NCBI GenBank assembly: GCA_021806205.1
Contig: JAJZXX010000187.1
Location: 1-33,575 of the forward strand
Length of the DNA: 33,575 bases
Direction of reading: 5' to 3'
From: Bacillota bacterium
GTDB taxonomy: Bacteria > Bacillota > Sulfobacillia > Sulfobacillales > Sulfobacillaceae
The position numbers and the translations under genes are program-made. The notes below the pieces were generated by a model, which was given only the letters and a program-made list of their open reading frames with translations, ran no database searches and was not told where the DNA came from. Shown here piece after piece: positions 25,757 through 33,104 of this stretch. The stretch's first letter is position 1; each line of letters opens with the position of its first letter.

Positions 25757-26221
25757 TCAGATAAACAACTGAACGTTGGATTCCTTGGCAAAATCCAAGA
25801 AGGTAGCCGCTCCTACGACATCCTCCACGTCCGGGATGAGGTCGTCGCGCTTAATCCCGAGGGCATCCATCGACATTTGGCAGGCTACCATGTGCACTCC
25901 CATTTCACTTGAGGTCTGAACAAATTCTCGAATGGACATTACTTTCGATTTGGCAAACTGATCTTTCATCATGCCTGTTACCATTTTGGTCCCAAACGGA
26001 ACCATGCCAGCCACTTTAGCCATGGCCGGCATGCCTGGATTGGACGATATAGACACCTCAAGCGAATCGATTTTGTGCCGATTAATGATATCTAATCCCC
26101 AGAAAGTGAAGAACAACATGACTTCCATGTCCATGGCGGCAGCCGCCGTCGCGAGAACAAAGGGCGGGTACGCCATATCCAAAGTCCCCTTGGAACAGAC
26201 AATCGCTAAACGATCCTCCAT
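25757..26221 (-). CDS. dsrE3A: DsrE3A-like sulfur carrier protein
   Basis: 154 residues from the ATG at 26221, preceded by AAAGGGG; an ATG further upstream at 26299 would fall inside the promoter. DsrE/peroxiredoxin-like family: RLAIVCSKGTLDMAYPPFVLA at the N-terminus and MVACQMSMDALGIKRDDL near the C-terminus, with Cys9 and Cys114; the latter, in CQMSMD, is the conserved sulfur-carrying residue. Family members take sulfane sulfur from TusA and hand it on to the sHdr system. It is the first gene of the operon, 56 bp downstream of a good promoter. Confidence 0.88.
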   Translation of the reverse strand: MEDRLAIVCSKGTLDMAYPPFVLATAAAAMDMEVMLFFTFWGLDIINRHKIDSLEVSISSNPGMPAMAKVAGMVPFGTKMVTGMMKDQFAKSKVMSIREFVQTSSEMGVHMVACQMSMDALGIKRDDLIPDVEDVVGAATFLDFAKESNVQLFI

Positions 26222-26276
26222 CTTCTTGCCCCTTTCAACTCGAGGACACCGGTACGGGTATGGGTTTTCGTTCCCT

Positions 26277-26305
26277 ATTCTATTCTCATCGTCATTCAAT
26301 TACAA
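26277..26305 (-). promoter_or_regulatory. Promoter of the sHdr operon
   Basis: On the minus strand TTGTAA (26300-26305) is followed by a 17-bp spacer and TAGAAT (26277-26282), a good vegetative-type promoter. It lies about 55 bp before dsrE3A. The same -10 hexamer and spacer occur in front of the leuS T-box. The leader after the -10 contains CCCATACCCGTACCGG, a possible regulator site. Confidence 0.65.
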
Positions 26306-26376
26306 TACCTTCTGGGAAGTCTGATAACGTGCCGAATCCGATAATTGCGCTAATTTGACAGAAGGTGGCGATTTTA

Positions 26377-26733
26377 GTGCCCGTTTTGCGTAAAGTGGTG
26401 CCTTTGGATGATTGCCTGGATCTCTTTCCCGGGATCGCCAATCAGTTGCACGACATCAACCGCGCGCTACGCAACATAAACTTTGGGAAGATGGACTACC
26501 TTCCTTACGATGAGTCCATTCCAGGTTATGTGCTGTCCATGCGCACCGAACTCATCCCCCAGGGATCCGGCAAGCCCCCCCAAATGGGCCATTGGCAATT
26601 GGAGGTGACGTGCGAGGACGCTTCCGGCATGTTGGTGATGAAGGGCAAGGCCCAAAAAGACCAGGAGCTAGCGGAAATTGTCTATCCGTGCGGGCCCGAT
26701 GGCGAGAGTTCCCGATTTTTTTCATCAGACTAA
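26377..26733 (+). CDS. Unrecognised protein, divergent from the sHdr operon
   Basis: 118 residues from a GTG at 26377, preferred because GAAGGTGG lies 8 nt upstream; a GTG at 26365 is also possible. Contains VPLDDCLDLFPGIANQLHDI and a later strand-rich part (GHWQLEVTCEDASGMLVMKG). No membrane span, no signal peptide, no known motif. Three cysteines are spread out. It is transcribed away from dsrE3A across a 155-bp spacer and may share regulation with the sHdr island. I assign no function. Confidence 0.6.
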   Translation: MPVLRKVVPLDDCLDLFPGIANQLHDINRALRNINFGKMDYLPYDESIPGYVLSMRTELIPQGSGKPPQMGHWQLEVTCEDASGMLVMKGKAQKDQELAEIVYPCGPDGESSRFFSSD

Positions 26734-26814
26734 CCCACAAAACCCCGGATCGGTGCGACGACCCTTTCTCCCGAGTGCTACTCCGGGTCGTGGTGCGGTT
26801 CAGAGGTCACTTAC

Positions 26815-26830
26815 GCCCGGGGGGGTACCC
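26815..26830. promoter_or_regulatory. G-tract and GGGTACCC palindrome, candidate CsoR-family operator
   Basis: A run of seven G follows CCC and leads into the palindrome GGGTACCC (26823-26830), 44 bp before the gene that overlaps csoR. CsoR-family repressors bind G-tract sites flanked by TA-containing arms, so this is a plausible autoregulatory site. It is not proven. Confidence 0.35.
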
Positions 26831-26873
26831 GATGTGACGATGATTCGCTATCATTGCCTAAAGGAGGCGCATG

Positions 26874-27251
26874 ATGGACGAGGAGCAATTACGGCTGGAA
26901 TACTGGGAGGATACTCGCTCTGATCCCGCCTATCCGCTATGGGTTATATTTCGACTGATTGGACACCAACCGGACAGTTACGACAGCCTCCCGTATCTTA
27001 GGCATAGCCAACGGGCATTGCCTGAGATTTTGAAGGCACTAGAGACCCACCCCCAGCTTGAAACAATCGCTCAAGATATTCATGTGTCTGCCGACGAACT
27101 CCATGCGTGTTTATGGTACGCTATATGGAAGATTGAACATCTAACGCCGCCACTGGATAGCCAAGCGTGGGACCATCGGGTCGATCAAGCGTGGCGAGAT
27201 GGGATTCTGAGTCTTAAGAACAAAAGGAGTCCTGAATCCAATGACCTCTGA
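26874..27251 (+). CDS. Small DUF433-like protein, overlaps csoR
   Basis: 125 residues from the second of two adjacent ATGs (26874), which has AAAGGAGG at the better spacing of 6 nt; the first is at 26871. Acidic, soluble. The segment ETIAQDIHVSADELHACLWYAI resembles the short helix-turn-helix of DUF433 proteins, an assignment of low certainty. It overlaps csoR by 11 bp, so the two are probably translated together and may work as a pair. Confidence 0.6.
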   Translation: MDEEQLRLEYWEDTRSDPAYPLWVIFRLIGHQPDSYDSLPYLRHSQRALPEILKALETHPQLETIAQDIHVSADELHACLWYAIWKIEHLTPPLDSQAWDHRVDQAWRDGILSLKNKRSPESNDL

Positions 27252-27519
27252 ACAGCAAGCCTACTGGGATGTGGACGACCTCTTGCGCCGCTTGCGCCGC
27301 ATCGAAGGCCAGGTGCGCGGCGTACAGTCCATGATTGAATCCGCACAATCCTGTCAAAAAGTGCTGATTCAAGTAGCCGCTGTGGAAGGCGCCCTGAAGC
27401 AGGTTTCACGCATTGTCACCGCTTGCAGCGTGGCAGAGGGCGTCCTACAGGCTCATGAATCGTCCGAGGGTCCCGAGGCCATCAAACGCGCCTTGAAGCA
27501 GTTGATTAACTACGCTTGA
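27241..27519 (+). CDS. CsoR-family transcriptional repressor with unusual cysteines
   Basis: 92 residues, all-helical DUF156 family, recognisable by LLRRLRRIEGQVRGVQSMIE. The family senses Cu(I), Ni, formaldehyde or sulfane sulfur through a fixed Cys-His-Cys or Cys-Cys set. Here Cys38 matches the conserved first cysteine, but the usual His (+25) and second Cys (+29) positions are Ser63 and Gly67; the only other cysteine is Cys62 (+24). A Cu(I) site is therefore unlikely. By context next to sulfur oxidation genes, a persulfide sensor like CstR is the best guess. No copper genes are nearby. Confidence 0.88.
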   Translation: MTSEQQAYWDVDDLLRRLRRIEGQVRGVQSMIESAQSCQKVLIQVAAVEGALKQVSRIVTACSVAEGVLQAHESSEGPEAIKRALKQLINYA

Positions 27520-27709
27520 ATAACGTATTCGTTGACAGAATAGACAGCACCACGACCCAGAATTGATGCGATGCGCTGCGCGCATCCCGTCCCTTCCTGT
27601 CCAGGATCGCATCCTCTTGGCCGTGTAGGCCCACTATAGAATATTGGGAATAATTCCCAGAGTGTGCACGGCAGAAATCTTCTGGGGGTTCAGTGGGTGG
27701 GATCCAAGC
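27520..27709. other. Convergent spacer with two small inverted repeats
   Basis: GATGCGC-TGC-GCGCATC (27570-27586) is a 7-bp stem, followed by a pyrimidine-rich but not T-only stretch; it may end the csoR transcript. TGGGAATAATTCCCA (27645-27659) is a perfect 6-bp palindrome around TAA, use unknown. No gene is seen. Confidence 0.4.
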
Positions 27710-27997
27710 CTACGAGTTGGGGCGGGTCGGCGGCAGCTCGTCTTTAGGTGGCGGCTTTCGCCCGCTAAAAAACCCCGCAACAAATCCCAGCACCAAACCC
27801 CCGATGACAGGCTGAAACACGGTGGTTGGCGGTCCCACCCAGATCACGGTGCCACCCTCGGCAACCAAGATCGCCAACACGCCAATTGCAATAGTCCGTC
27901 CCAGGGGATAGGCTCCAAAAGGTCGGCGGGACCGACCCGCCACGGTCCCAATCACTGCGGAAGACATGGCAATGAGTAGGGCCAGCAGGGTTTTCAC
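27710..27997 (-). CDS. Small membrane protein downstream of leuS
   Basis: 95 residues from a GTG at 27997 that overlaps the leuS stop (GTGA). Three hydrophobic stretches (VKTLLALLIAMSSAVIGTVA, TIAIGVLAILVAEGGTVIWV, VIGGLVLGFVAGFF) suggest a small integral membrane protein with a proline- and charge-rich tail (RKPPPKDELPPTRP). I recognise no family. The overlap suggests co-translation with leuS, but the link may be only positional. The ribosome site is weak. Confidence 0.6.
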   Translation of the reverse strand: MKTLLALLIAMSSAVIGTVAGRSRRPFGAYPLGRTIAIGVLAILVAEGGTVIWVGPPTTVFQPVIGGLVLGFVAGFFSGRKPPPKDELPPTRPNS

Positions 27998-30441
27998 GCG
28001 ACCACCACATTGACCAATCGCGCAGGAATGACAACCACTTTTTTGATAGCGTGTCCCTGGAGATAGGGGGTGAGGTCCGCGTGAGCCAAGACCGCTTGTT
28101 CGACGGCATCGCGATCCCAATCGGAACCCACCACCATACGCGCCCGCACTTTGCCATTCACCTGAATGGCAATTTCTACGGCATCCTCCACCAATTGGGC
28201 CGGATCAAAGACGGGCCAATCCGCCTCATGAACGCTCGTTTGGTGCCCGAGGTGCTCCCACAACTCCTCGGCTAGATACGGTGCCAGGGGTGCCAGCAAT
28301 AAAACCAAGGTTTCCAAGAGAAACTGCCGGCTGTCCGGTGACACCTGATCGATCTCTTGATAGAGGGCGTTGGTAAATTCCATCAGGGCACTGACCGCGG
28401 TATTGAAGGCCCGCCGATCCCCTAAGTCCTCACCCACTTTCTTGATGGTGCGATGAGCCCGGCGATTCAATCGGACGGCCGCCTCCCTATCCGACCCACC
28501 AACCGCAACAGGACGCGTGACGAGTCGGAACACCCGCTGAAGAAATCGGTGGGCGCCTTCCACGCCATTTTTCGACCACTCAAAGTCTTTGTCGGGGGGA
28601 GCCGCGAACAGCATAAAAACCCGGGTCGCATCGCTCCCCCATTGTCCCAAAATCTCTTCAGGAGATAGAGAATTACCTTTGGACTTGGACATTTTAGCCC
28701 CCCCCAACACCACCATGCCTTGGACCAGTAGGCTATTGAAGGGTTCCTCGACAGCCACCAATCCGGCATCGTGCAGGACCTTGGTGAAGAAACGCGAATA
28801 GAGCATGTGCAAAATGGCATGCTCTTTGCCGCCCACGTATTCATCAACCGGCATCCAGTAGTCCACGTCTTTACGGTCAAAGGGTCGCTCGGATGTCTTT
28901 TCACTCGCATACCGAAGATAGTACCAGCTCGAGTCGACAAATGTATCCATGGTATCCGTTTCCCGACGGGCCGGCTGGCCGCATTGAGGACAGGGCACCT
29001 GAACAAAGTCCTCGGTTTGCGCCAGTGGCGAACCTCCGAGCCCCGTAAACTCCACGTTGTCCGGCAATAGCACCGGGAGCTGTTCGCGCGGCACTGCCAC
29101 CGGCCCGCACGATGGGCAATGAATAATGGGGATGGGAGCACCCCAGTATCTTTGCCGTGAAATCAGCCAATCGCGCATGCGATAGGTTACACGCGGGCCG
29201 CCCTGGTTCGCCTCCTGGAGCGCCTCGGCAATAGCACGTTTTGCTTTAACGGACTCCATTCCGGTGAAAGGTCCAGATTGAATCAGTGTCCCCGCAGACA
29301 AAAAGGGCAGAACCGGTTCGTCCAAAGACTCCGGAGACACCACGGCAGTCACGGTCAGCCCATATTGATTGGCAAAGAGAAAATCGCGCTGATCATGGGC
29401 GGGTACTCCCATGACCGCACCCGTCCCATAGTCGGCCAGCACATAGTTGCCAATCCACACCGGAATTTTGGCACCCGTCAAGGGATGAATGGCATACGAG
29501 CCGGTAAAGATTCCGCGCTTTTCCCCGGACTCTTGGGTTCGTTCCATATCACTCACTTGTCGTTCGCGCGCCACAAATTCTCTAACGGCTTGGGCTTCTT
29601 GGCGCCCTTCAATCAACGGCTCGACCAGACGGTGTTCTGGGGCCAAGACTAAATACGTCGCGCCAAACAGCGTGTCCGGCCTGGTGGTAAAGACACTCAC
29701 ACTCGCGTCGACGGCTTCCAGTTCAAATTGGACTTCAGCGCCTTCGCTGCGGCCAATCCAATTAATTTGTTGGATTTTGACATCGGCGGGCCAATCCACG
29801 GCATTCAGCCCTTCAAGCAGTCGATCGGCGTATTGGGTAATGCGAAAATACCACTGGCGCAGATCGCGCTTAACCACCACGGAATCGCATCGCCAACAGC
29901 GTCCATCCTCAACTTGCTCGTTGGCCAGCACCGTTTCACAGCCCGGGCACCAATTGACCGCGCCTTCCCGCTGATATGCCAGTCCCCGCTCAAAAAACAA
30001 CAAGAAAAGCTCTTGCGTAAACCGATAGTAGTCGGGCAGGCAGGTCGTCACCTCCCGATCCCAATCGAACGAGAGACCCATTTGGCGCATTTGCTGCTTC
30101 ATGTAGGCAATATTAGCCAAGGTGGATACCCTGGGGGGGACCCCCGATTTAATGGCAGCATTCTCGGCAGGCAGTCCAAACGCATCCCAACCCATCGGGT
30201 GCAGTACCGTGTAGCCCACCATACGCCGATATCGCGCAATAACGTCCCCTAAGGTGTACACCCGCACATGTCCCATGTGCAAATGGCCCGATGGGTAGGG
30301 AAATTGTTCGAGGCAATAGTACTTAGGCCGGGTCTTGGAACACTCGGCCCGATATAGATTTCTTTCATCCCAGCGTTCCCGCCACTTCGCCTCGACGCGA
30401 TCGACCGGGTAGTGGTCGGCCGCCTCCAATTGTTCTTTCAT
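27994..30441 (-). CDS. leuS: Leucyl-tRNA synthetase
   Basis: About 815 residues, class I synthetase charging tRNA-Leu. The HIGH-type motif is PYPSGHLHMGHVRVYTLGD near the N-terminus and the KMSKS motif is MSKSKGNSLSPEE. The CP1 editing domain (TRPDTLFGATYLVL, then GTGAVMGVPAHDQRD) and the anticodon-binding C-terminus (AIQVNGKVRARM) are complete. Two close starts exist: ATG 30450 has no spacing to its G-run, so ATG 30441 is preferred. Expression is controlled by the T-box leader directly upstream. Confidence 0.97.
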   Translation of the reverse strand: MKEQLEAADHYPVDRVEAKWRERWDERNLYRAECSKTRPKYYCLEQFPYPSGHLHMGHVRVYTLGDVIARYRRMVGYTVLHPMGWDAFGLPAENAAIKSGVPPRVSTLANIAYMKQQMRQMGLSFDWDREVTTCLPDYYRFTQELFLLFFERGLAYQREGAVNWCPGCETVLANEQVEDGRCWRCDSVVVKRDLRQWYFRITQYADRLLEGLNAVDWPADVKIQQINWIGRSEGAEVQFELEAVDASVSVFTTRPDTLFGATYLVLAPEHRLVEPLIEGRQEAQAVREFVARERQVSDMERTQESGEKRGIFTGSYAIHPLTGAKIPVWIGNYVLADYGTGAVMGVPAHDQRDFLFANQYGLTVTAVVSPESLDEPVLPFLSAGTLIQSGPFTGMESVKAKRAIAEALQEANQGGPRVTYRMRDWLISRQRYWGAPIPIIHCPSCGPVAVPREQLPVLLPDNVEFTGLGGSPLAQTEDFVQVPCPQCGQPARRETDTMDTFVDSSWYYLRYASEKTSERPFDRKDVDYWMPVDEYVGGKEHAILHMLYSRFFTKVLHDAGLVAVEEPFNSLLVQGMVVLGGAKMSKSKGNSLSPEEILGQWGSDATRVFMLFAAPPDKDFEWSKNGVEGAHRFLQRVFRLVTRPVAVGGSDREAAVRLNRRAHRTIKKVGEDLGDRRAFNTAVSALMEFTNALYQEIDQVSPDSRQFLLETLVLLLAPLAPYLAEELWEHLGHQTSVHEADWPVFDPAQLVEDAVEIAIQVNGKVRARMVVGSDWDRDAVEQAVLAHADLTPYLQGHAIKKVVVIPARLVNVVVA

Positions 30442-30458
30442 GCTCCTCATCCCCCATT

Positions 30459-30482
30459 AAAAAAGCCCCTAGTCTTCTAGGG
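30459..30482 (-). terminator. Intrinsic terminator of the leuS T-box
   Basis: CCCTAG-AAGA-CTAGGG followed by GC and six T on the minus strand, ending about 9 bp before the first leuS ATG. It is the competing terminator of the T-box switch. Confidence 0.9.
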
Positions 30483-30655
30483 ACATGTGTTAACCCGCGG
30501 TACCACCCTGACTCGCTTTAAGGACGTTAACGGTGCCCCCGAGAGCTCCATCGCGCAAAAGGAAAGGTCTGGTTGGCTCGCACCCACCGCCAACTCTCTT
30601 GACAAAAACCCTGCCCGTCGGTCGACATCATCGCATCTTCGACGCATATTGTATT
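30459..30655 (-). promoter_or_regulatory. T-box leader of leuS
   Basis: The core AGGGTGGTACCGCGGG lies at 30494-30509 (minus strand). Upstream, AGAGAGTTGGCGGTGGGTGC (about 30581-30600) looks like the Stem I apex with its AG-bulge. A CTC triplet at 30543-30545 after the apex could be the leucine specifier. Uncharged tRNA-Leu would stabilise the antiterminator and allow leuS expression. Confidence 0.9.
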
Positions 30656-30661
30656 AGTCCT

Positions 30662-30690
30662 ATTCTATGTGATTCGCCCTTCCAACGCAA
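30662..30690 (-). promoter_or_regulatory. Promoter of the leuS T-box transcript
   Basis: TTGCGT (30685-30690), 17-bp spacer, TAGAAT (30662-30667) on the minus strand. The predicted transcript start near 30655 fits a leader of about 200 nt. Confidence 0.65.
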
Positions 30691-30811
30691 ACTCGCAGAC
30701 CTTATCTCAAAACTCCGGAACAAAAAGTCCTTGTCGAAAAAAGGGATCCTTGTGGCCAAGTCGAATTTTTCTTCACACGGTGTGTTATTGATGCCCATAA
30801 ATAGGGAAGCG

Positions 30812-32593
30812 ATGTTGTTGGAGCAAATTTTTCTTGGCACCAATCAGTTATATCCGTGCTGGCAGGAACGGCCTGAGCTCGATGTGGTCTTCCAGCCTTT
30901 GGTGCACATTCCGAGTGGCAAGACATTCGGCTTTGAAGCGTTGAGCCGTCCACGTCTGGGTCGCGATCCCATCCCCGTCAATCTGTTACTGGAGTCGGCA
31001 TCCCGGTTCCACAAGTTGTCTCAGTTTGACCGGGTGGCTCTGCCGCTCATTCTCAGGAAAGCTAGCCAACTAGGTTTGTCCGCCGACCAAAAGTTATTTG
31101 TCAATTTCTCCCCGTTCACATTGAGTGATCCTGATTTTATTTTTAGTGCCCTCGCCGCACCTTCGGTTCACATCGCCCCCGCGCAATTGGTGATCGAAAT
31201 TTCGGAGCGCGAGGCCTTGCCAAACACTGATTTGGTACAACTTATCGGACCGTACCGCTCGGTGGGTATCGGTATCGCTTTGGACGACTTTGGCGCCGGA
31301 TATTCGGGATTGACGCGGGTCGTGGATGTAGTGCCCGATGTCGTCAAAGTGGACCTGAGTTTAGTCCGTGACATTGACAAAAACTCGGTGAAATTTGCCT
31401 TAGTCGAGAGCGCGGTGCAATTTGCCGCCAGAGCCGGGAATCTGGAAGTGCTGGCAGAAGGTATCGAATCCCAAGCCGAATTAATGACACTCTATGAGCT
31501 CGGGGTGACACTCGGCCAAGGCTATTTGCTGGGTCGACCGAATCCCCGTTTGACCGTGGCGATTCAGCCGATTGCTCTTGACCGTTTGGCCCGTCGGCTA
31601 CCCGGATCATCCGAATTGCTGCAAGCCTTTATTACCACCACCCATCGCATGATTGACGGCGCGGGCATCGGCGACGGTCTGGCGAGTCACGTGGTGCATT
31701 TGGCCGCGCGGCTCACAGCCGCCGATCAAGTGGCACTGTGGAAACTCTCCAGCACGGACCTGGAGGCTGACTATGCCTTCCCAGCCTTGCCCGCGCGGTC
31801 TCAGAGATTTCCGATCAATCCGGGTTCCCCTGTCTTTCGAGCCGTCACCGAACGACAGACCATCGTCCTGCAGACCCCCGAGGAGTGTGCGGACAGCGCC
31901 CTGGCACAAGGTCTGGGCATGCGGTCGCTCTTAATCGTTCCGGTCACGGGTCGCTTCAAGACCCGTGCTTTATTAACCGTGGCGTTTGCCCGGCCGTCCC
32001 AGATCCGCCCCCAGGAAATTCAAATCACTGAAAGCCTTGGCCGCCTCATGGCCTTAGTCACCACTATGCCGACCGTCTCAGACGACTTCCCCGGTTTCGG
32101 AGAACCTGTCTTCGAGGCGATGGCCAGCCTCATGGCAGGTGCAGACCTGACGGCCCTGTTGGCCAAAGTCATGGAGGCTGCCCTGTCCGTCAGTGGAGGC
32201 CATATGGGCTACATAGGGGTTCTCACGCCGGACAGTCTTCATGCCGTCACAGCTGACAGCGAAACGTTTGATATTGCGAAATCGGACCTTTACGATCCCG
32301 CGACGGATGTGGGTGCAGGTCCCATTGGCCGGTCTTTGCGTGAACGGCGCACGATCGTGATCCAAAATATCGCCGATGATGCCACTTTAGACCCGTGGCG
32401 GGCAGATTTCGTGGCAGACGGCATCAACGCGGCGCTAGCTATTCCCCTCATGTCAAGCGCAGGCACCCTGGGGTTGCTCAAGGTCTATCATAGCCACAAA
32501 AATGGATTCGAATTGGGCCGGGTGCATCGGTTGGAGGCTTTAGCATCGTTGGCGACGGTTCTCGTGGAGCGGTGGCAGCAAGCACATTCCTGA
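30812..32593 (+). CDS. EAL-domain cyclic-di-GMP phosphodiesterase with two C-terminal GAF domains
   Basis: 593 residues from the ATG at 30812, preceded by TAGGGAAG; earlier in-frame starts would reach into the leuS T-box and are rejected. The EAL domain (about 23-250) has intact catalytic positions: EAL at 42-44, Asn98, Glu129, Asp158-Asp159, Lys179, EGIE at 216-219 and Gln236, so it should hydrolyse cyclic-di-GMP. Two GAF-like domains follow (about 270-420 and 435-590; the second includes IAIPLMS-like ALAIPLMSSAGTLGLLKVY). No GGDEF domain and no membrane span. GAF ligands are unknown. Divergent from leuS; the next feature downstream is an IS remnant. Confidence 0.9.
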   Translation: MLLEQIFLGTNQLYPCWQERPELDVVFQPLVHIPSGKTFGFEALSRPRLGRDPIPVNLLLESASRFHKLSQFDRVALPLILRKASQLGLSADQKLFVNFSPFTLSDPDFIFSALAAPSVHIAPAQLVIEISEREALPNTDLVQLIGPYRSVGIGIALDDFGAGYSGLTRVVDVVPDVVKVDLSLVRDIDKNSVKFALVESAVQFAARAGNLEVLAEGIESQAELMTLYELGVTLGQGYLLGRPNPRLTVAIQPIALDRLARRLPGSSELLQAFITTTHRMIDGAGIGDGLASHVVHLAARLTAADQVALWKLSSTDLEADYAFPALPARSQRFPINPGSPVFRAVTERQTIVLQTPEECADSALAQGLGMRSLLIVPVTGRFKTRALLTVAFARPSQIRPQEIQITESLGRLMALVTTMPTVSDDFPGFGEPVFEAMASLMAGADLTALLAKVMEAALSVSGGHMGYIGVLTPDSLHAVTADSETFDIAKSDLYDPATDVGAGPIGRSLRERRTIVIQNIADDATLDPWRADFVADGINAALAIPLMSSAGTLGLLKVYHSHKNGFELGRVHRLEALASLATVLVERWQQAHS

Positions 32594-32643
32594 ATTCCAT
32601 CTCGCGGCACCGTCGTCCGTCTTGGGGTGTATGGAGGAGGCAT

Positions 32644-32745
32644 ATGTCGGGCGCTGATCGGCAGCGTCACGTTTGTTTCAGGAGGGTCTGCACCGCGCTT
32701 TTAACCAGACTGCCGCGCTCCCTGACGAATGTTGTGAGGTTGTAG
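32644..32745 (+). CDS. Possible 33-residue ORF
   Basis: ATG at 32644 with GGAGGAGG 3-4 nt upstream and a TAG at 32743. The peptide is basic (MSGADRQRHVCFRRVC...). It is too short for family recognition. The good ribosome site is the only support; it could also be a gene remnant. Confidence 0.2.
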   Translation: MSGADRQRHVCFRRVCTALLTRLPRSLTNVVRL

Positions 32746-32811
32746 GCCGCTCGGGTTCCTCGAGCCGGTGGCGTGTCATTCGCTAAATCAGGCATGACTC
32801 TAGGAGTTATT

Positions 32812-32838
32812 GAGACCATCAACGACAACGATGGTCTC
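32812..32838. repeat. Perfect 9-bp inverted repeat
   Basis: GAGACCATC and GATGGTCTC flank a 9-nt AC-rich loop (AACGACAAC); outer ATT/AAT can extend it across a bulge. No T-run follows, so it is not a standard terminator. Possible operator or structured RNA. Confidence 0.5.
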
Positions 32839-33104
32839 ACTCAATCATCGGCACTTCATCACAGATTGACGGTCCCCTCATCGCGCCCAATGCTGTCAGG
32901 TTAAGCAAAAAAGATGATTTAGTCCTCATCACCACGTGTGTTTAATGTGGTTTCTTCCATGCGGGGTTCTGTCTGTTTCTCGATATAAAAGCGTGAGAAG
33001 GTATCCACCGTCTGATTTTGACACGATGGGATTCCCCTGAGGGGAACTTGTGCGCAAGACAGGCTCACGGAATAGCCGAAGCGGTCCGCGCCGACATGAA
33101 ACGG

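Larger units (their letters stand above)
32594..33104. other. Spacer with little coding content
   Basis: Contains a hairpin (32812-32838) and a short frame with a strong ribosome site (32644-32745), both listed separately. It may include the outer end of the IS4-type element near 33000-33100, but the other end is outside the window, so the terminal repeat cannot be defined. Confidence 0.5.

Noticed and set aside
26354-26359. Perfect TTGACA on the plus strand
   Set aside because: It lies almost on the start of the 118-residue gene, and no -10 hexamer stands 16-18 bp downstream.
27241-27519. Copper-sensing CsoR
   Set aside because: The His and second Cys of the Cu(I) site are absent, and no copper transporter or chaperone gene is nearby.
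29728-30252. 174-codon plus-strand frame inside leuS
   Set aside because: Antisense shadow of a well-conserved synthetase gene.
30533-30811. N-terminal extension of the EAL protein
   Set aside because: It would overlap the T-box and its promoter, has no conserved content, and a better start with a ribosome site exists at 30812.
32812-32838. Intrinsic terminator of the EAL gene
   Set aside because: The stem is good, but no T-run follows on either strand and it lies over 200 bp after the stop codon.
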